Made by a program: the position numbers and the translations under genes. This document shows, in pieces, positions 1 through 7,880 of a stretch of 64,000 nt of DNA (its first letter is position 1; the number at the start of each line of letters is the position of its first letter). Origin of the DNA: DASYPQ01 sp036006425 (GTDB lineage: Bacteria > Planctomycetota > UBA1135 > GCA-002686595); contig DASYPQ010000003.1 in NCBI GenBank assembly GCA_036006425.1, forward strand, positions 1 through 64,000, written 5' to 3'. Under the pieces are notes generated by a model that did not search any database, was not told where the DNA came from, and worked only from the letters and a program-made list of their open reading frames with translations.

Positions 1-1017
1 CCCGGCGGCGTGCCGGTCGACGCGGCGTCCGCGAAGCGTTTCCGATCGCTGTGGGGTTTCGACGTGCCGGCGGAGCCGGGGCTCACGACGGTCGAAGCGC
101 TCGACGAGGCGCTCGAGGGCCGGATCGACGGCCTCTACTGCATCGGCGGGAACTTCCTCGAGACGATGCCCGACCCCACGAGGATCGAGCGCGCGCTCGC
201 GCGGATCCCGGTTCGGATCCACAGCGACATCGTCGTGACGAGCCAGATGCTCGTCGACCCGAAGGAGACGGTGTACCTGCTCCCGGCGCAGACGCGCTAC
301 GAGCAGAAGGGCGGCGGGACGGAGACGACGACCGAGCGCCGCGTCGTCTTCTCGCCGCAGATCCCTGGCCGCCGCGTCGGCGAGGCGCGCAGCGAGTGGG
401 AGATGCTCCTCGACTTCGCGCGCGCCGTGCGACCCGAGCAGTACGGCAAGGTGCACTTCGACAGCACGGCCGAGATCCGCATCGAGATCGAGCAGGCCGT
501 GCCCTTCTACCGCGGGATCGCCGCCATGGAGAAGCAGGGAGACCAGTTCCAATGGGGCGGGGAGCGCCTGTGCGAGGGGCGGAGCTTCCCGACCGCCGAC
601 GGCAAGGCGAGCTTCCGGCCCGTGCTCGCGACGACGTCCGCTCCGTTGCCCGGGACGTTCCTGCTCGCGACCCGGCGCGGGAAGCAGTTCAACTCGATGA
701 TCCAGCGCGACCGGGATCCGCTGACCGGCGCGGACCGCGACCACGTGTTCGTCTCGCGGGAGGATGCGGCGCGACTCGGGCTCGCCGGCGACGATCCGCT
801 CGTCCTGCGCAACGCGCACGGCGAGCTCCGCGGACGGGCCTTCCTCGCGGACGTGGCGCCGGGGACGCTGCAGGCGCACTGGCCCGAGGCGAACGTCCTG
901 ATCCCCGCGGGACGGGTCGCGAAAGACGGCGGCGTGCCCGACTACAATGCCGAGGTCACGATCGAGTACGGAGCCAGAGCAACTTCTCAACGATTTCCGA
1001 CGGACGGAAATCGTTGA
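1..1017 (+). CDS. Molybdopterin oxidoreductase, FdhF/YdeP-like, C-terminal part (5' truncated by window)
   Basis: The reading frame is open from the first base, so the start lies outside the window; 338 residues are visible. The motif LYCIGGNFLETMPDP matches the late part of the molybdopterin-binding region of FdhF/YdeP-type oxidoreductases. The segment from about residue 220 (FLLATRRGKQFNSM, then a VFVSREDAARLGL stretch) looks like the molybdopterin-dinucleotide-binding beta-barrel that ends this superfamily. By family knowledge it is a cytoplasmic formate-dehydrogenase-like enzyme of uncertain substrate. The family-like part ends near VPDYNAEVTIEY. The last roughly 15 residues (GARATSQRFPTDGNR) are encoded by the inverted repeat at 965-1039, and the TGA stop lies in its right arm. 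The native terminus may therefore have been replaced. It is convergent with the radical SAM gene. Confidence 0.75.
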   Translation, partial: PGGVPVDAASAKRFRSLWGFDVPAEPGLTTVEALDEALEGRIDGLYCIGGNFLETMPDPTRIERALARIPVRIHSDIVVTSQMLVDPKETVYLLPAQTRYEQKGGGTETTTERRVVFSPQIPGRRVGEARSEWEMLLDFARAVRPEQYGKVHFDSTAEIRIEIEQAVPFYRGIAAMEKQGDQFQWGGERLCEGRSFPTADGKASFRPVLATTSAPLPGTFLLATRRGKQFNSMIQRDRDPLTGADRDHVFVSREDAARLGLAGDDPLVLRNAHGELRGRAFLADVAPGTLQAHWPEANVLIPAGRVAKDGGVPDYNAEVTIEYGARATSQRFPTDGNR

Positions 1018-1039
1018 GAAGTTGCTCTGGCTCCGTACT
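965..1039. repeat. Perfect 35-bp inverted repeat with 5-base loop
   Basis: Bases 965-999 and 1005-1039 are exact reverse complements, separated by the loop ACGGA (1000-1004). The arms are about 51% G+C by count, clearly lower than the surrounding DNA. The element carries the 3' end of the oxidoreductase gene, including its stop, and two bases of the radical SAM stop codon on the other strand. It could be a two-way transcription terminator, a small mobile palindromic element, or an inverted duplication. No long T tract follows the right arm. I noticed no second copy in the window. Confidence 0.9.
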
Positions 1040-2744
1040 ACTCCGTCGCCGAGAACGTCCGCGGCGCCGGCATCGAGATCTCGTCGGGCCGCGCGGAGCG
1101 GCTGTCGCGGTCGATGCGGAACCGGCGCACGAAGTGCTTCTGCCAGAAGTCGATCACGCCGAGCTTCCAGAAGAAGTAGCCCGCGCGTCCGGGGAGGACG
1201 GAGAAGTCCATGAAGCGCAGGTGGCTGAGCCCGCGCTTGATGAACAGGATGGCGCGGCACACGAACAGGATGCCCGGGACGCGCTTCTGCTCCGCATGGC
1301 TCGGCAGCGCCTTCTTCAGGAGCCGCTCGAACAGCCAGTCGGGCAGCCGGACCGCCGCCGCGAGGTAGAGCAGCGCGTTCGCCCAGGTCGGCGCGACCGC
1401 GTGGTAGTTCTTGTCGATCCCTTCCATCTCGAGCTCGCCGCGCTCGAGCGCTTCCTTGATCTGCTTCTCGAGCTCGGTGCCGGGGATCAGCCTCAGCGAG
1501 AAGACGGAGAGCGTGAACGGTCTCGGCATCTCGTGGACGAGGCGGATCGTCTGCTCGACGTCGGCTTTCTCCTCGACCGGGATGTCCACGATGATGTCGT
1601 ACGCGGGCGGGATCATGAACCCGCGGTAGTCGCCGATGACGCCGGCGACGTTCTTGATCAAGCCGGGCTTGTTCGGCCGCTTGAAGAACTTGAGCATCTT
1701 GTCGCTGCCGCTCTGGATGCCCATGCGCAGCCGGTTCATCCCCGCATCGAGCAGGATCTCCATCTTCTCGCGGTTCACGAACGACGGGATGACGCCGGCG
1801 ACGAAGAACGGGACGTTCACCTGCTCGCGCCACTTCTTCGAGAACTCCTTCAGGACCGGAGTCGGCAGCGCCGCCATGCAGTCATCGTCGAACACGACCG
1901 TGTTGATGTGCGGGTGGCGCGCGATCGCGCGCTTCACTTCCTCGATGATGTAGTCGACCGGCGTCTGGCGGATCGCCGCGTACTTCTTGTCGATCGCGAG
2001 GAACGCGGTGTTGCCGCAGTAGGTGCAGCGGTACGGGCAGCCTTGCGTCCAGATCGTGTGGTACGACAGACCGTTGCAGTCGAGGTAGTGCCCGAGCGCG
2101 AGCGGCACGAACCCTTGCCCGCGCTCGTACATGAACTCGGAGCCCTCGTCCGCGTACTGCGGGTGCGGGCGCTTCGCCATCTCGTCCGGCGTCAACAGCG
2201 GACGGAATCCGTTGCGGAACGTCTCCTCGCCGCGCCGGAACCAGAAATTGCGGACGTCGTGCCAGTCCTCGCCGGCCTTCATCCGCAGGAGCAGCTCGTC
2301 GAAGGCGAGGTCGCCTTCGCCCGTGCACACGGCGTCGGCGTGCTGGAGACAGTCCTCCGGGCAGACGATCGCGTGCATGCCGCCGATCACGATGTAGGTG
2401 TCGGGGCTCCTCTTCCGGACCTCGGCGATGATCTTCTTCGCCCACTCCGAGTCGATCGTCATCACGGAGAAGCCGATCAGGTCGTGGCCCGCGAGCCCCT
2501 CGGCGATCGCCTCGAGATCCGCCTGCTGCAGGTTCGTCGCGTCCTTCTTGCTGGAGAGCAGGACGTTCTTGACCGAGTGGAGGTGGGCGCCGGTCGAGAC
2601 GTAGTACGTCGTCGTGTCCGGCACGATCTCGCGGACCGCCGGGGCGAGCTTGCGCAACCCGTAGACGGAGATGTAGGCGCCGACGTTGACGAGGGCGACG
2701 CGGCGGAGCGTGCGCTGCGTCGCGGTGGCGGGGGCGAGGACCAT
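1038..2744 (-). CDS. B12-binding-domain radical SAM protein
   Basis: This 568-residue protein has an N-terminal cobalamin-binding Rossmann-like domain (about residues 14-150, including GLAGHDLIGFSV and VIGGMHAIVCPED). A radical SAM core follows with the cluster motif CPYRCTYC (Cys236, Cys240, Cys243). The family uses a [4Fe-4S] cluster and S-adenosylmethionine to make a 5'-deoxyadenosyl radical, often for methylation or rearrangement in lipid, hopanoid, cofactor or natural-product pathways. No neighbour indicates the substrate. The ATG at 2744 is supported by a promoter-like CTGACG-18-TATCCT 17 bases upstream. The C-terminus stops inside the 965-1039 inverted repeat. Domain call is firm; substrate unknown. 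Confidence 0.85.
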   Translation of the reverse strand: MVLAPATATQRTLRRVALVNVGAYISVYGLRKLAPAVREIVPDTTTYYVSTGAHLHSVKNVLLSSKKDATNLQQADLEAIAEGLAGHDLIGFSVMTIDSEWAKKIIAEVRKRSPDTYIVIGGMHAIVCPEDCLQHADAVCTGEGDLAFDELLLRMKAGEDWHDVRNFWFRRGEETFRNGFRPLLTPDEMAKRPHPQYADEGSEFMYERGQGFVPLALGHYLDCNGLSYHTIWTQGCPYRCTYCGNTAFLAIDKKYAAIRQTPVDYIIEEVKRAIARHPHINTVVFDDDCMAALPTPVLKEFSKKWREQVNVPFFVAGVIPSFVNREKMEILLDAGMNRLRMGIQSGSDKMLKFFKRPNKPGLIKNVAGVIGDYRGFMIPPAYDIIVDIPVEEKADVEQTIRLVHEMPRPFTLSVFSLRLIPGTELEKQIKEALERGELEMEGIDKNYHAVAPTWANALLYLAAAVRLPDWLFERLLKKALPSHAEQKRVPGILFVCRAILFIKRGLSHLRFMDFSVLPGRAGYFFWKLGVIDFWQKHFVRRFRIDRDSRSARPDEISMPAPRTFSATE

Positions 2745-2760
2745 GGAGGGCGCGGGGCCG

Positions 2761-2790
2761 AGGATAGCGCCCGCGTGCGATTCGCGTCAG
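2761..2790 (-). promoter_or_regulatory. Putative promoter of the radical SAM gene
   Basis: Read on the minus strand, CTGACG (2790-2785) and TATCCT (2766-2761) are 18 bases apart and resemble a sigma70-type -35/-10 pair. The -10 ends 17 bases before the ATG at 2744. Prediction from pattern only. Confidence 0.4.
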
Positions 2791-2878
2791 GGCCGCCGAA
2801 ACGGCTTCCGGCGCAGCGCAGGGGCAGGTCTCCTAGCCTGCTCAATATACCTCATCGGCCGGAAGCCCGGATCGACCA

Positions 2879-4039
2879 TCAGGGCTTCGTGGAGCCCTGC
2901 GCGCCGATCAAGAGCTTGACGATCGCGTCGAGGTCGATCACCGAGGGGACCGAAGGGTCGTTCGAGTTCAGCGTCACTTGCCGGATGTTCAGGTTCTCGG
3001 CCGCCTCCCGGGCGAGCCAGAGCCTTCCGCCGGCGGTCGCGAGGGCCTTGCGCATGAGCCCTTCCTTCAGACTCTCCGACCGGGCGACGAGCTGATCCCC
3101 CTCGAGCACGAGGCGCGCGTGGTCGGCCTGTGCCTTGGCTCGATGCGTCCGGTCGTAGGTCTTCGTCGCGCTCTGGAGCGCCGCGATCTCGCTCCGGCCC
3201 TGCGCGGTGCGCTCCGCGATGCGGCGGTCCCAGTCGGACGCGCGCGCGGCGAGGCCGTTCTCGATCTCCTGCTCGCGGATCGCAAGGCGCGAGCGCTGCG
3301 CCTCGACGTCTCCCGCGGCGCGCTGGAGGAGCTCCTGCTGGGCGAGGAGCTGCTTCGCCTGGAGCTTCTTCTCGTGCACCGGTCCGAACCAGACCTGCGT
3401 CAGGAGCACGCGTTCCACCGTCACGTGGTCGGGCGCGAGCTCCCGATCGAGTGCTTCGGCCACCTCGCCCGCGCAGCGCGCGCGCACGTCCGAATCGCAG
3501 AGCTCGGCCGCGGAGAGCCGGGCGACCGCCCGCGCGAGCTCGTCCTCCGCGGCAGTCCGCACGCGCCGCGGCCACGTCATCTTCTGTCCGTCGCGCACGA
3601 TCTGCCACGCCTCCCCGCTCCGGATCCGGTGCACGATCGCCGCGCCGACCTTGACCACGGTCCCTTCGCGCGTCCGCAGGTCGAGCACCGGGAAGTCCCC
3701 GCCCTCCGATTCCCATCCGAACGCGAGCACCTGCGTCGTGCCGTCGAGCCGGTGCCAGCTCTCGAGCAGGGGCAGGCTGAATGCGATGCCCGGCGCGTGA
3801 TCGCGCTCGGCGAGACCGCGCCCGCCGAACTCGAACTGCCGGACTCCGATCGTCCCGGGCGGGATGCGCACGAGGCAGGTTGCGCCGACGCCGAGCACGA
3901 GCGCCGCGATCACGACCGCCGCGGTGACGACGCGGACCGTCGAGCGCACCGGCCGCCACGCCGCGAAGCGAGCGACGGCGCGCGCGAGGAACAGGACGGC
4001 GATCACCGCCGCGCTTCCGAGCCCGCGGAGGAGTCTCAC
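2879..4039 (-). CDS. SPFH/band 7 family membrane protein (second of pair)
   Basis: A 386-residue protein starting with GTG at 4039, which overlaps the stop of the preceding SPFH gene by four bases (GTGA), so translation is probably coupled. Two hydrophobic segments lie at about residues 8-25 and 36-54. The extracytoplasmic-type start IPPGTIGVRQFEFGGRG leads into a band 7 domain (residues about 55-230). A charged coiled coil rich in Q, E, K and A (about 235-330) follows. SPFH proteins form membrane-associated oligomeric cages, classically HflK/HflC around FtsH or flotillin-like scaffolds. The two-gene order recalls hflK-hflC, but no protease gene is nearby, so I keep the general name. Confidence 0.75.
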   Translation of the reverse strand: MRLLRGLGSAAVIAVLFLARAVARFAAWRPVRSTVRVVTAAVVIAALVLGVGATCLVRIPPGTIGVRQFEFGGRGLAERDHAPGIAFSLPLLESWHRLDGTTQVLAFGWESEGGDFPVLDLRTREGTVVKVGAAIVHRIRSGEAWQIVRDGQKMTWPRRVRTAAEDELARAVARLSAAELCDSDVRARCAGEVAEALDRELAPDHVTVERVLLTQVWFGPVHEKKLQAKQLLAQQELLQRAAGDVEAQRSRLAIREQEIENGLAARASDWDRRIAERTAQGRSEIAALQSATKTYDRTHRAKAQADHARLVLEGDQLVARSESLKEGLMRKALATAGGRLWLAREAAENLNIRQVTLNSNDPSVPSVIDLDAIVKLLIGAQGSTKP

Positions 4040-5157
4040 GGCTTGCCCTTCGGACCTGGCGGTCCGGGCAGGTTCTCGTACTCGACGCGGTGCGGCGCCG
4101 CGTCGCGGCTGTACGGCGCGAAGTCGAACTGGATGCTCGCGAGCTTCCGGACGAGCGCGGCGCGGACGGGCAGGTCGCCCGCGCGCTCGAGCTCGAGCCC
4201 CTCGCGGTAGACGCTGCGCGCCGCCCCGACGTACTTCGCCTTCAGCAGCGCGGCTTCCTGCTGCTTCTCCAGCTGGATCGACCGCCCGGCCTCGACGAGC
4301 GCGCTCGCCGCGTCGTCCGCTTCCTGGCGCACGCGGATCTCGTCGCGCCGGGCGGCGCCGAGGTCGCGCAGGAGAATCCCCTCGAGCTTCCGCAACTCGA
4401 CCTCCTTCTCCTTCTCGAGCTTCGCTCCGCGTCGCTCGCCGTCCGTCTCCTGGCGCCGGAACTCGACGTCGAGCTCCGCCACCTCCTGCGTGAAGCTCAT
4501 CCGGCGCCGGATCGCCTCCTCGTACTCGTCGTCGAACGACGGCTTGCCGAGCGAGACGCCGAGGACCTCGACCCCGTGCGGGCGGAGCACGTCGGCGAGA
4601 CCCGCCTGCGCCGCGCGCGCCACGAGCTGCAGGCATTCGCCGCGCGCCACTTCTTCCGCCGTGAAGCGCCCGAGCTCGTCGCGGAGGATCGCGCGCGCCG
4701 CGGCGCGGACGAGCTCCGGCTTCACGAACGAGTCGGCACCCGCGTCGTCGAGCACCGCGGGCGCCGCGCCGGGCGTGAGCGCGTACTGCACCTCGACGTC
4801 CTTGAACCAGAAGCTCGATCCGTCCTTCGCTCGCGCGAGGAGCTGGGGCACGCGGTCGGGCCCCTCGGCTCGGCTGCCCTGCATGCGCAGCACGCGCGGA
4901 CTGCGGTCGAAGAGGTGCACCTTCTGCAGCAGCGGCACGAACGGCACGTACCCGGGACGTTGCACGGTGCGGCGGACGTCGCGGGCGCGATCGACCACGA
5001 CGGCGACCTGGTCGTCGGCGATGCGCACGAATCCGGTGTCACCGGTGCGGCGCCAGACTCCCACGGCGATCCCGGCCGTCGCGAGGATCACGGTGGCGGC
5101 GGCTTCGAGGAGCATGCTCCTTCGACTGCGTCGTCGCGGACCGGACGGGGAATCCAT
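4036..5157 (-). CDS. SPFH/band 7 family membrane protein (first of pair)
   Basis: This 373-residue protein has a short basic N-terminus (residues 1-15), one membrane segment (about 16-34, LLEAAATVILATAGIAVGVW) and a band 7 region containing DDQVAVVVDRARDVRRTVQRPGYVPFVPLLQKVHLFDRS. A long alpha-helical coiled-coil segment (about 215-330, many E/K/R/A) follows. The tail is proline-rich (LPGPPGPKGKP). It is coupled to the downstream SPFH gene by a GTGA overlap, so the two products probably assemble together. ATG at 5157 is the first in-frame start before the membrane segment. I saw no convincing promoter in the 86 bases shared with the divergent YceI gene. Confidence 0.75.
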   Translation of the reverse strand: MDSPSGPRRRSRRSMLLEAAATVILATAGIAVGVWRRTGDTGFVRIADDQVAVVVDRARDVRRTVQRPGYVPFVPLLQKVHLFDRSPRVLRMQGSRAEGPDRVPQLLARAKDGSSFWFKDVEVQYALTPGAAPAVLDDAGADSFVKPELVRAAARAILRDELGRFTAEEVARGECLQLVARAAQAGLADVLRPHGVEVLGVSLGKPSFDDEYEEAIRRRMSFTQEVAELDVEFRRQETDGERRGAKLEKEKEVELRKLEGILLRDLGAARRDEIRVRQEADDAASALVEAGRSIQLEKQQEAALLKAKYVGAARSVYREGLELERAGDLPVRAALVRKLASIQFDFAPYSRDAAPHRVEYENLPGPPGPKGKP

Positions 5158-5243
5158 CGGCGCTCTGGGAACACGCGTCGGCCGCGGCGGTTTCGCTGGA
5201 CGGCTTGAATTCGGCGCGCGGGTGCGTCACTTTGGTCGCCATC

Positions 5244-5882
5244 ATGAACACACGCATCCTCCTCGGCAGCCTCGCTCTCGTCTCCGCGCTCGGTCTGTTT
5301 CTCTCCGCGGCCTCGTCGCCCTCCCAGGCGAAGCCGAGCGCGGCGCCGAACCCTTCCGGCAAGTACACGGTCGACACCGTCCACTCGACCGTGCTGTTCC
5401 GCGTGAAGCACATGAACGCGAGCTGGGCTTTCGGCCGCTTCAACCAGGTCACCGGGGAGCTCTCGCTGAACGCCGCGAGCCCCGAGAAGTCCTCGGTCAC
5501 GGTCACGATCGCGACCGACAGCGTCGACACCGGCGCGCCGAAGCGCGAGGCCGCGCTGAAGGGACTCGAGGTCTTCGACGTCGTGCAGTTCCCCGAGGCG
5601 ACGTTCGTCAGCAAGAGCGTCAAGAAGTCGGGCGAGGGCAAGTACGCCGTCGACGGCGAGATCACCTTCCGCGGCATCAAGAAGCCGCTGTCCGTCGAGT
5701 TCGAGCAGGTCGGGTTCTCCGACACGAAGATGGGCGTGCGGATCGGCTTCTACGGCACTTTCATGCTGAAGCGCAGCGACTTCGGGATGAAGGTCGTGCC
5801 CGAGCAGCTCGGCGACGAGGTCTACGTCACCGTCAGCCTCGAAGGCACGCAGACCGAGACCGCAGGGAAGGACGGGAAGTAG
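5244..5882 (+). CDS. YceI family secreted protein
   Basis: A 212-residue protein beginning MNTRILLGSLALVSALGLF, a clear Sec signal peptide. An earlier in-frame ATG at 5205 would place 13 extra residues before the signal, so I chose 5244. The mature part has YceI family signatures: GKYTVDTVHSTVLFRVKHM at its start, a GRFNQVTGELSLN strand, and a GEITFRGIKKPLSVEFE segment. YceI proteins are lipocalin-like beta-barrels that bind polyisoprenoids in the periplasm, and some respond to base or acid stress; the ligand here is unknown. The gene is divergent from the SPFH pair and convergent with a lipoprotein gene. Only eight bases separate the two stop codons. Confidence 0.85.
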   Translation: MNTRILLGSLALVSALGLFLSAASSPSQAKPSAAPNPSGKYTVDTVHSTVLFRVKHMNASWAFGRFNQVTGELSLNAASPEKSSVTVTIATDSVDTGAPKREAALKGLEVFDVVQFPEATFVSKSVKKSGEGKYAVDGEITFRGIKKPLSVEFEQVGFSDTKMGVRIGFYGTFMLKRSDFGMKVVPEQLGDEVYVTVSLEGTQTETAGKDGK

Positions 5883-5897
5883 CAGCGCGGCTACTTC
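5876..5897. terminator. Hairpin holding both convergent stop codons
   Basis: GAAGTAGC (5876-5883) and GCTACTTC (5890-5897) pair across a six-base loop. Each arm carries the stop codon of one of the two convergent genes: TAG at 5880-5882 for YceI, and its mirror at 5891-5893 for the lipoprotein. A second stem, GCCAGGTGA (5911-5919) with TCACCTGGC (5925-5933), follows inside the lipoprotein coding end. The arrangement could end transcription in both directions, but there is no T tract. Confidence 0.4.
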
Positions 5898-6490
5898 TGC
5901 CAGGTCAGGTGCCAGGTGATCGCGTCACCTGGCGTCGTCATCGACTCGAGCGGCACGATCAGCGTGGCCAGGGCGCCCTCCGCCGTGACCTTGGTGCCCC
6001 GCGTCTTGCCGACGACGCCGTTCCCGACGACGGCGGACGGGAGCTCGATCTCGATCTTCAGCGTCGCGCCGACGGACTCGGACTTGCCCGAGGGGTCGAT
6101 CGCGCTGGAGACGCTCTTGCGTTCGTCCTCGGTGAGCGGGACGAACGTCTTGGGCCAGCGCGCGTCGGGCCCGCGCGGCAACACGACGCGTGCGAATCCG
6201 ATGCCCTGGCCTCCGTCGCCCGCGCCGAACGAGATGTCGGCGAGCTTGAGCTTGGAGAGATCGACGAAGGTGCCCGTCGCGCACTCGATCTCCACGCGAC
6301 TCCCCCACGTGGCGCCGTCGCTCGCCTTCTGGACCGGTCCGTCCGATCCCGGCAGCAAGAGGCCGCTCGTCCGGACGGTTCCGGAGAGGTCTTCGCGGAC
6401 CTTGACGCGGACCGCGACGACGTCGGTCTCGTCACAGGCCGCCAGCAGGAGCGGAAGAGCGAGGATCAGTGCGGTCGACGGTCGGAACAT
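5891..6490 (-). CDS. Putative lipoprotein, unknown function
   Basis: A 199-residue protein with a lipoprotein signal: a hydrophobic stretch (residues 7-17) ending LLLAAC, which places the lipidated cysteine at residue 19. The mature protein is predicted to be mostly beta-strand, with alternating hydrophobic residues, glycine turns and few helices. It contains only one further cysteine (in EIECATG). No recognised domain. Asp does not follow the lipid-attached cysteine, so an outer-membrane location is plausible by the E. coli +2 rule. A -10-like TAGACT lies 34 bases before the ATG. It is convergent with YceI, and nothing nearby indicates a role. Confidence 0.7.
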   Translation of the reverse strand: MFRPSTALILALPLLLAACDETDVVAVRVKVREDLSGTVRTSGLLLPGSDGPVQKASDGATWGSRVEIECATGTFVDLSKLKLADISFGAGDGGQGIGFARVVLPRGPDARWPKTFVPLTEDERKSVSSAIDPSGKSESVGATLKIEIELPSAVVGNGVVGKTRGTKVTAEGALATLIVPLESMTTPGDAITWHLTWQK

Positions 6491-6523
6491 GAAGGGCCTC
6501 CGGGGTTCGAGGGGCGCGGCGGG

Positions 6524-6529
6524 AGTCTA
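6524..6529 (-). promoter_or_regulatory. TAGACT -10-like element before lipoprotein gene
   Basis: On the minus strand the sequence GCTAGACT is centred 34-40 bases upstream of the ATG at 6490. It matches the TAGNCT hexamer seen before several other genes in the window. No good -35 is visible. Confidence 0.35.
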
Positions 6530-6584
6530 GCGGGAAGCGAGGTCGCTCTCCACGGCGATCGCGCCCGAGTACCTTGGTGCCGCG

Positions 6585-7880
6585 ATGCACGCGGAGAGTG
6601 ACACCACGGAACGCCGGCGCCTCGCGCGCGCATTCCTCCTCGGCGGCGGCTTGCTCCTCGCGGCCGCGCAATGGGGATTGTGGCGCGGGGTCGAGCCGAT
6701 CGCGACCTGGTCGTACGACCTCTCGTGGTGGTCGGCGATCCTGCTCGCGGACGCGGTCGTGTACCTGCGCACCGGTTCGTCGATCCTGCTCTCCCGCACG
6801 AAAGGATTCTTCGGGCTCGCGCTCGCCTCGGGCGCCTACTGGCTCCTGTACGAGTGCGCGAACCTGCGCCTCGCGAACTGGTACTACGTCGGCATCCCGC
6901 CCGATCGCTTCACGCAGACGGTCGGCGTCTACGTCTCTTTCGCGACGGTGCTCCCCGGCGTGCTCGTGATCCACACGCTGCTCGGGGGCGCTGCCGTGCG
7001 GACGCCGAGGGCTCCGTCGCCGCTGCCCGCGCGAGCGCGAACGCTCCTCTACGGCGCCGGGATCGCGTGCCTCGTCCTGCCTCTCCTCTTCCCGCGGCAG
7101 GCGTACCCGCTCGTCTGGGGAGCGGCGTTCCTGCTCCTCGAGCCCTGGCTCGCGTCGCGCGACGAGCGTTCGCTCCTCGCCCGGCTGCTGGCGGGCGACC
7201 GCGGTCCCCTCGTCCGCATGCTGGCGACCGGACTAGTCACGGGCGCGATGTGGGAGACCTGGAACTGGCGCTCGCCCGCCAAGTGGATCTACACGGTGCC
7301 GCTGTTCGAGGACGGGAAGCTCTTCGAGATGCCGTACCTCGGTTTCGTCGGGTTCGTGCCGTTCGCGCTCGGGTGCCACAGCTTCGCGCGTGCGCTCGTC
7401 GTCGCGCGCTGCATCCCCGAGTGGGATCCGTGCGCCGCCCCGCGGCGAGCCGAGCCGGTGCGGGCGTCCGTCGCGGGCGTCGCCGCGCTCGCGTTCAGCT
7501 TCCTCGCGATCGCGCTCGTCGACCGGTTCACGATCCACTCGACGCGCCCGACGCTCGCGGACCTCCCGGGCATGTCGCAGGAGACGGAGAGACGGCTCGA
7601 AGCGAGCGGCATCCGGCGCCCGGAGGATCTCGTCGCCGCGCCGGAGGCCGTCGACTCGGGACGGCGTGAACGCTGGGTCGAAGCCGCGCGGCTCATGTCC
7701 GTGCGCGGCATGGGGAAGCGCGGGCTCGATTGGCTCGCCGGAGCGGGCGTCTCGACCGTCGAGGATCTCGCCGCGCGGGATCCGGACGTCCTCTCGGGCG
7801 ACGTTCTCTCGTCGGACGCCGGGCCGCCGCCGCGCCCGAGCCCTGCGGAGATCCGCGTGTGGGTGCGCGGAGCGCGATGA
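6585..7880 (+). CDS. Polytopic membrane protein with C-terminal helix-hairpin-helix (DUF4332-like) tail
   Basis: This 431-residue protein has about eight hydrophobic segments between residues 12 and 325, starting with RLARAFLLGGGLLLAAAQWGLW. The loop regions are rich in tryptophan and tyrosine, for example LYECANLRLANWYYVG. The last 100 residues are soluble and contain two helix-hairpin-helix-like units, LADLPGMSQETERRLEASGI and SVRGMGKRGLDWLAGAGV. These resemble the paired units of DUF4332 or polymerase-type HhH modules. HhH motifs usually contact nucleic acid but also serve in protein binding. It overlaps the GH20 gene by ATGA, suggesting joint expression. A TACCTT -10-like hexamer lies nine bases before the ATG. 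Function unknown. Confidence 0.65.
   Translation: MHAESDTTERRRLARAFLLGGGLLLAAAQWGLWRGVEPIATWSYDLSWWSAILLADAVVYLRTGSSILLSRTKGFFGLALASGAYWLLYECANLRLANWYYVGIPPDRFTQTVGVYVSFATVLPGVLVIHTLLGGAAVRTPRAPSPLPARARTLLYGAGIACLVLPLLFPRQAYPLVWGAAFLLLEPWLASRDERSLLARLLAGDRGPLVRMLATGLVTGAMWETWNWRSPAKWIYTVPLFEDGKLFEMPYLGFVGFVPFALGCHSFARALVVARCIPEWDPCAAPRRAEPVRASVAGVAALAFSFLAIALVDRFTIHSTRPTLADLPGMSQETERRLEASGIRRPEDLVAAPEAVDSGRRERWVEAARLMSVRGMGKRGLDWLAGAGVSTVEDLAARDPDVLSGDVLSSDAGPPPRPSPAEIRVWVRGAR

Noticed and set aside
2879..5157. Naming the SPFH pair HflK and HflC
   Set aside because: The order fits, but no FtsH gene is nearby and no HflK/C-specific sequence could be confirmed, so only the superfamily is stated.
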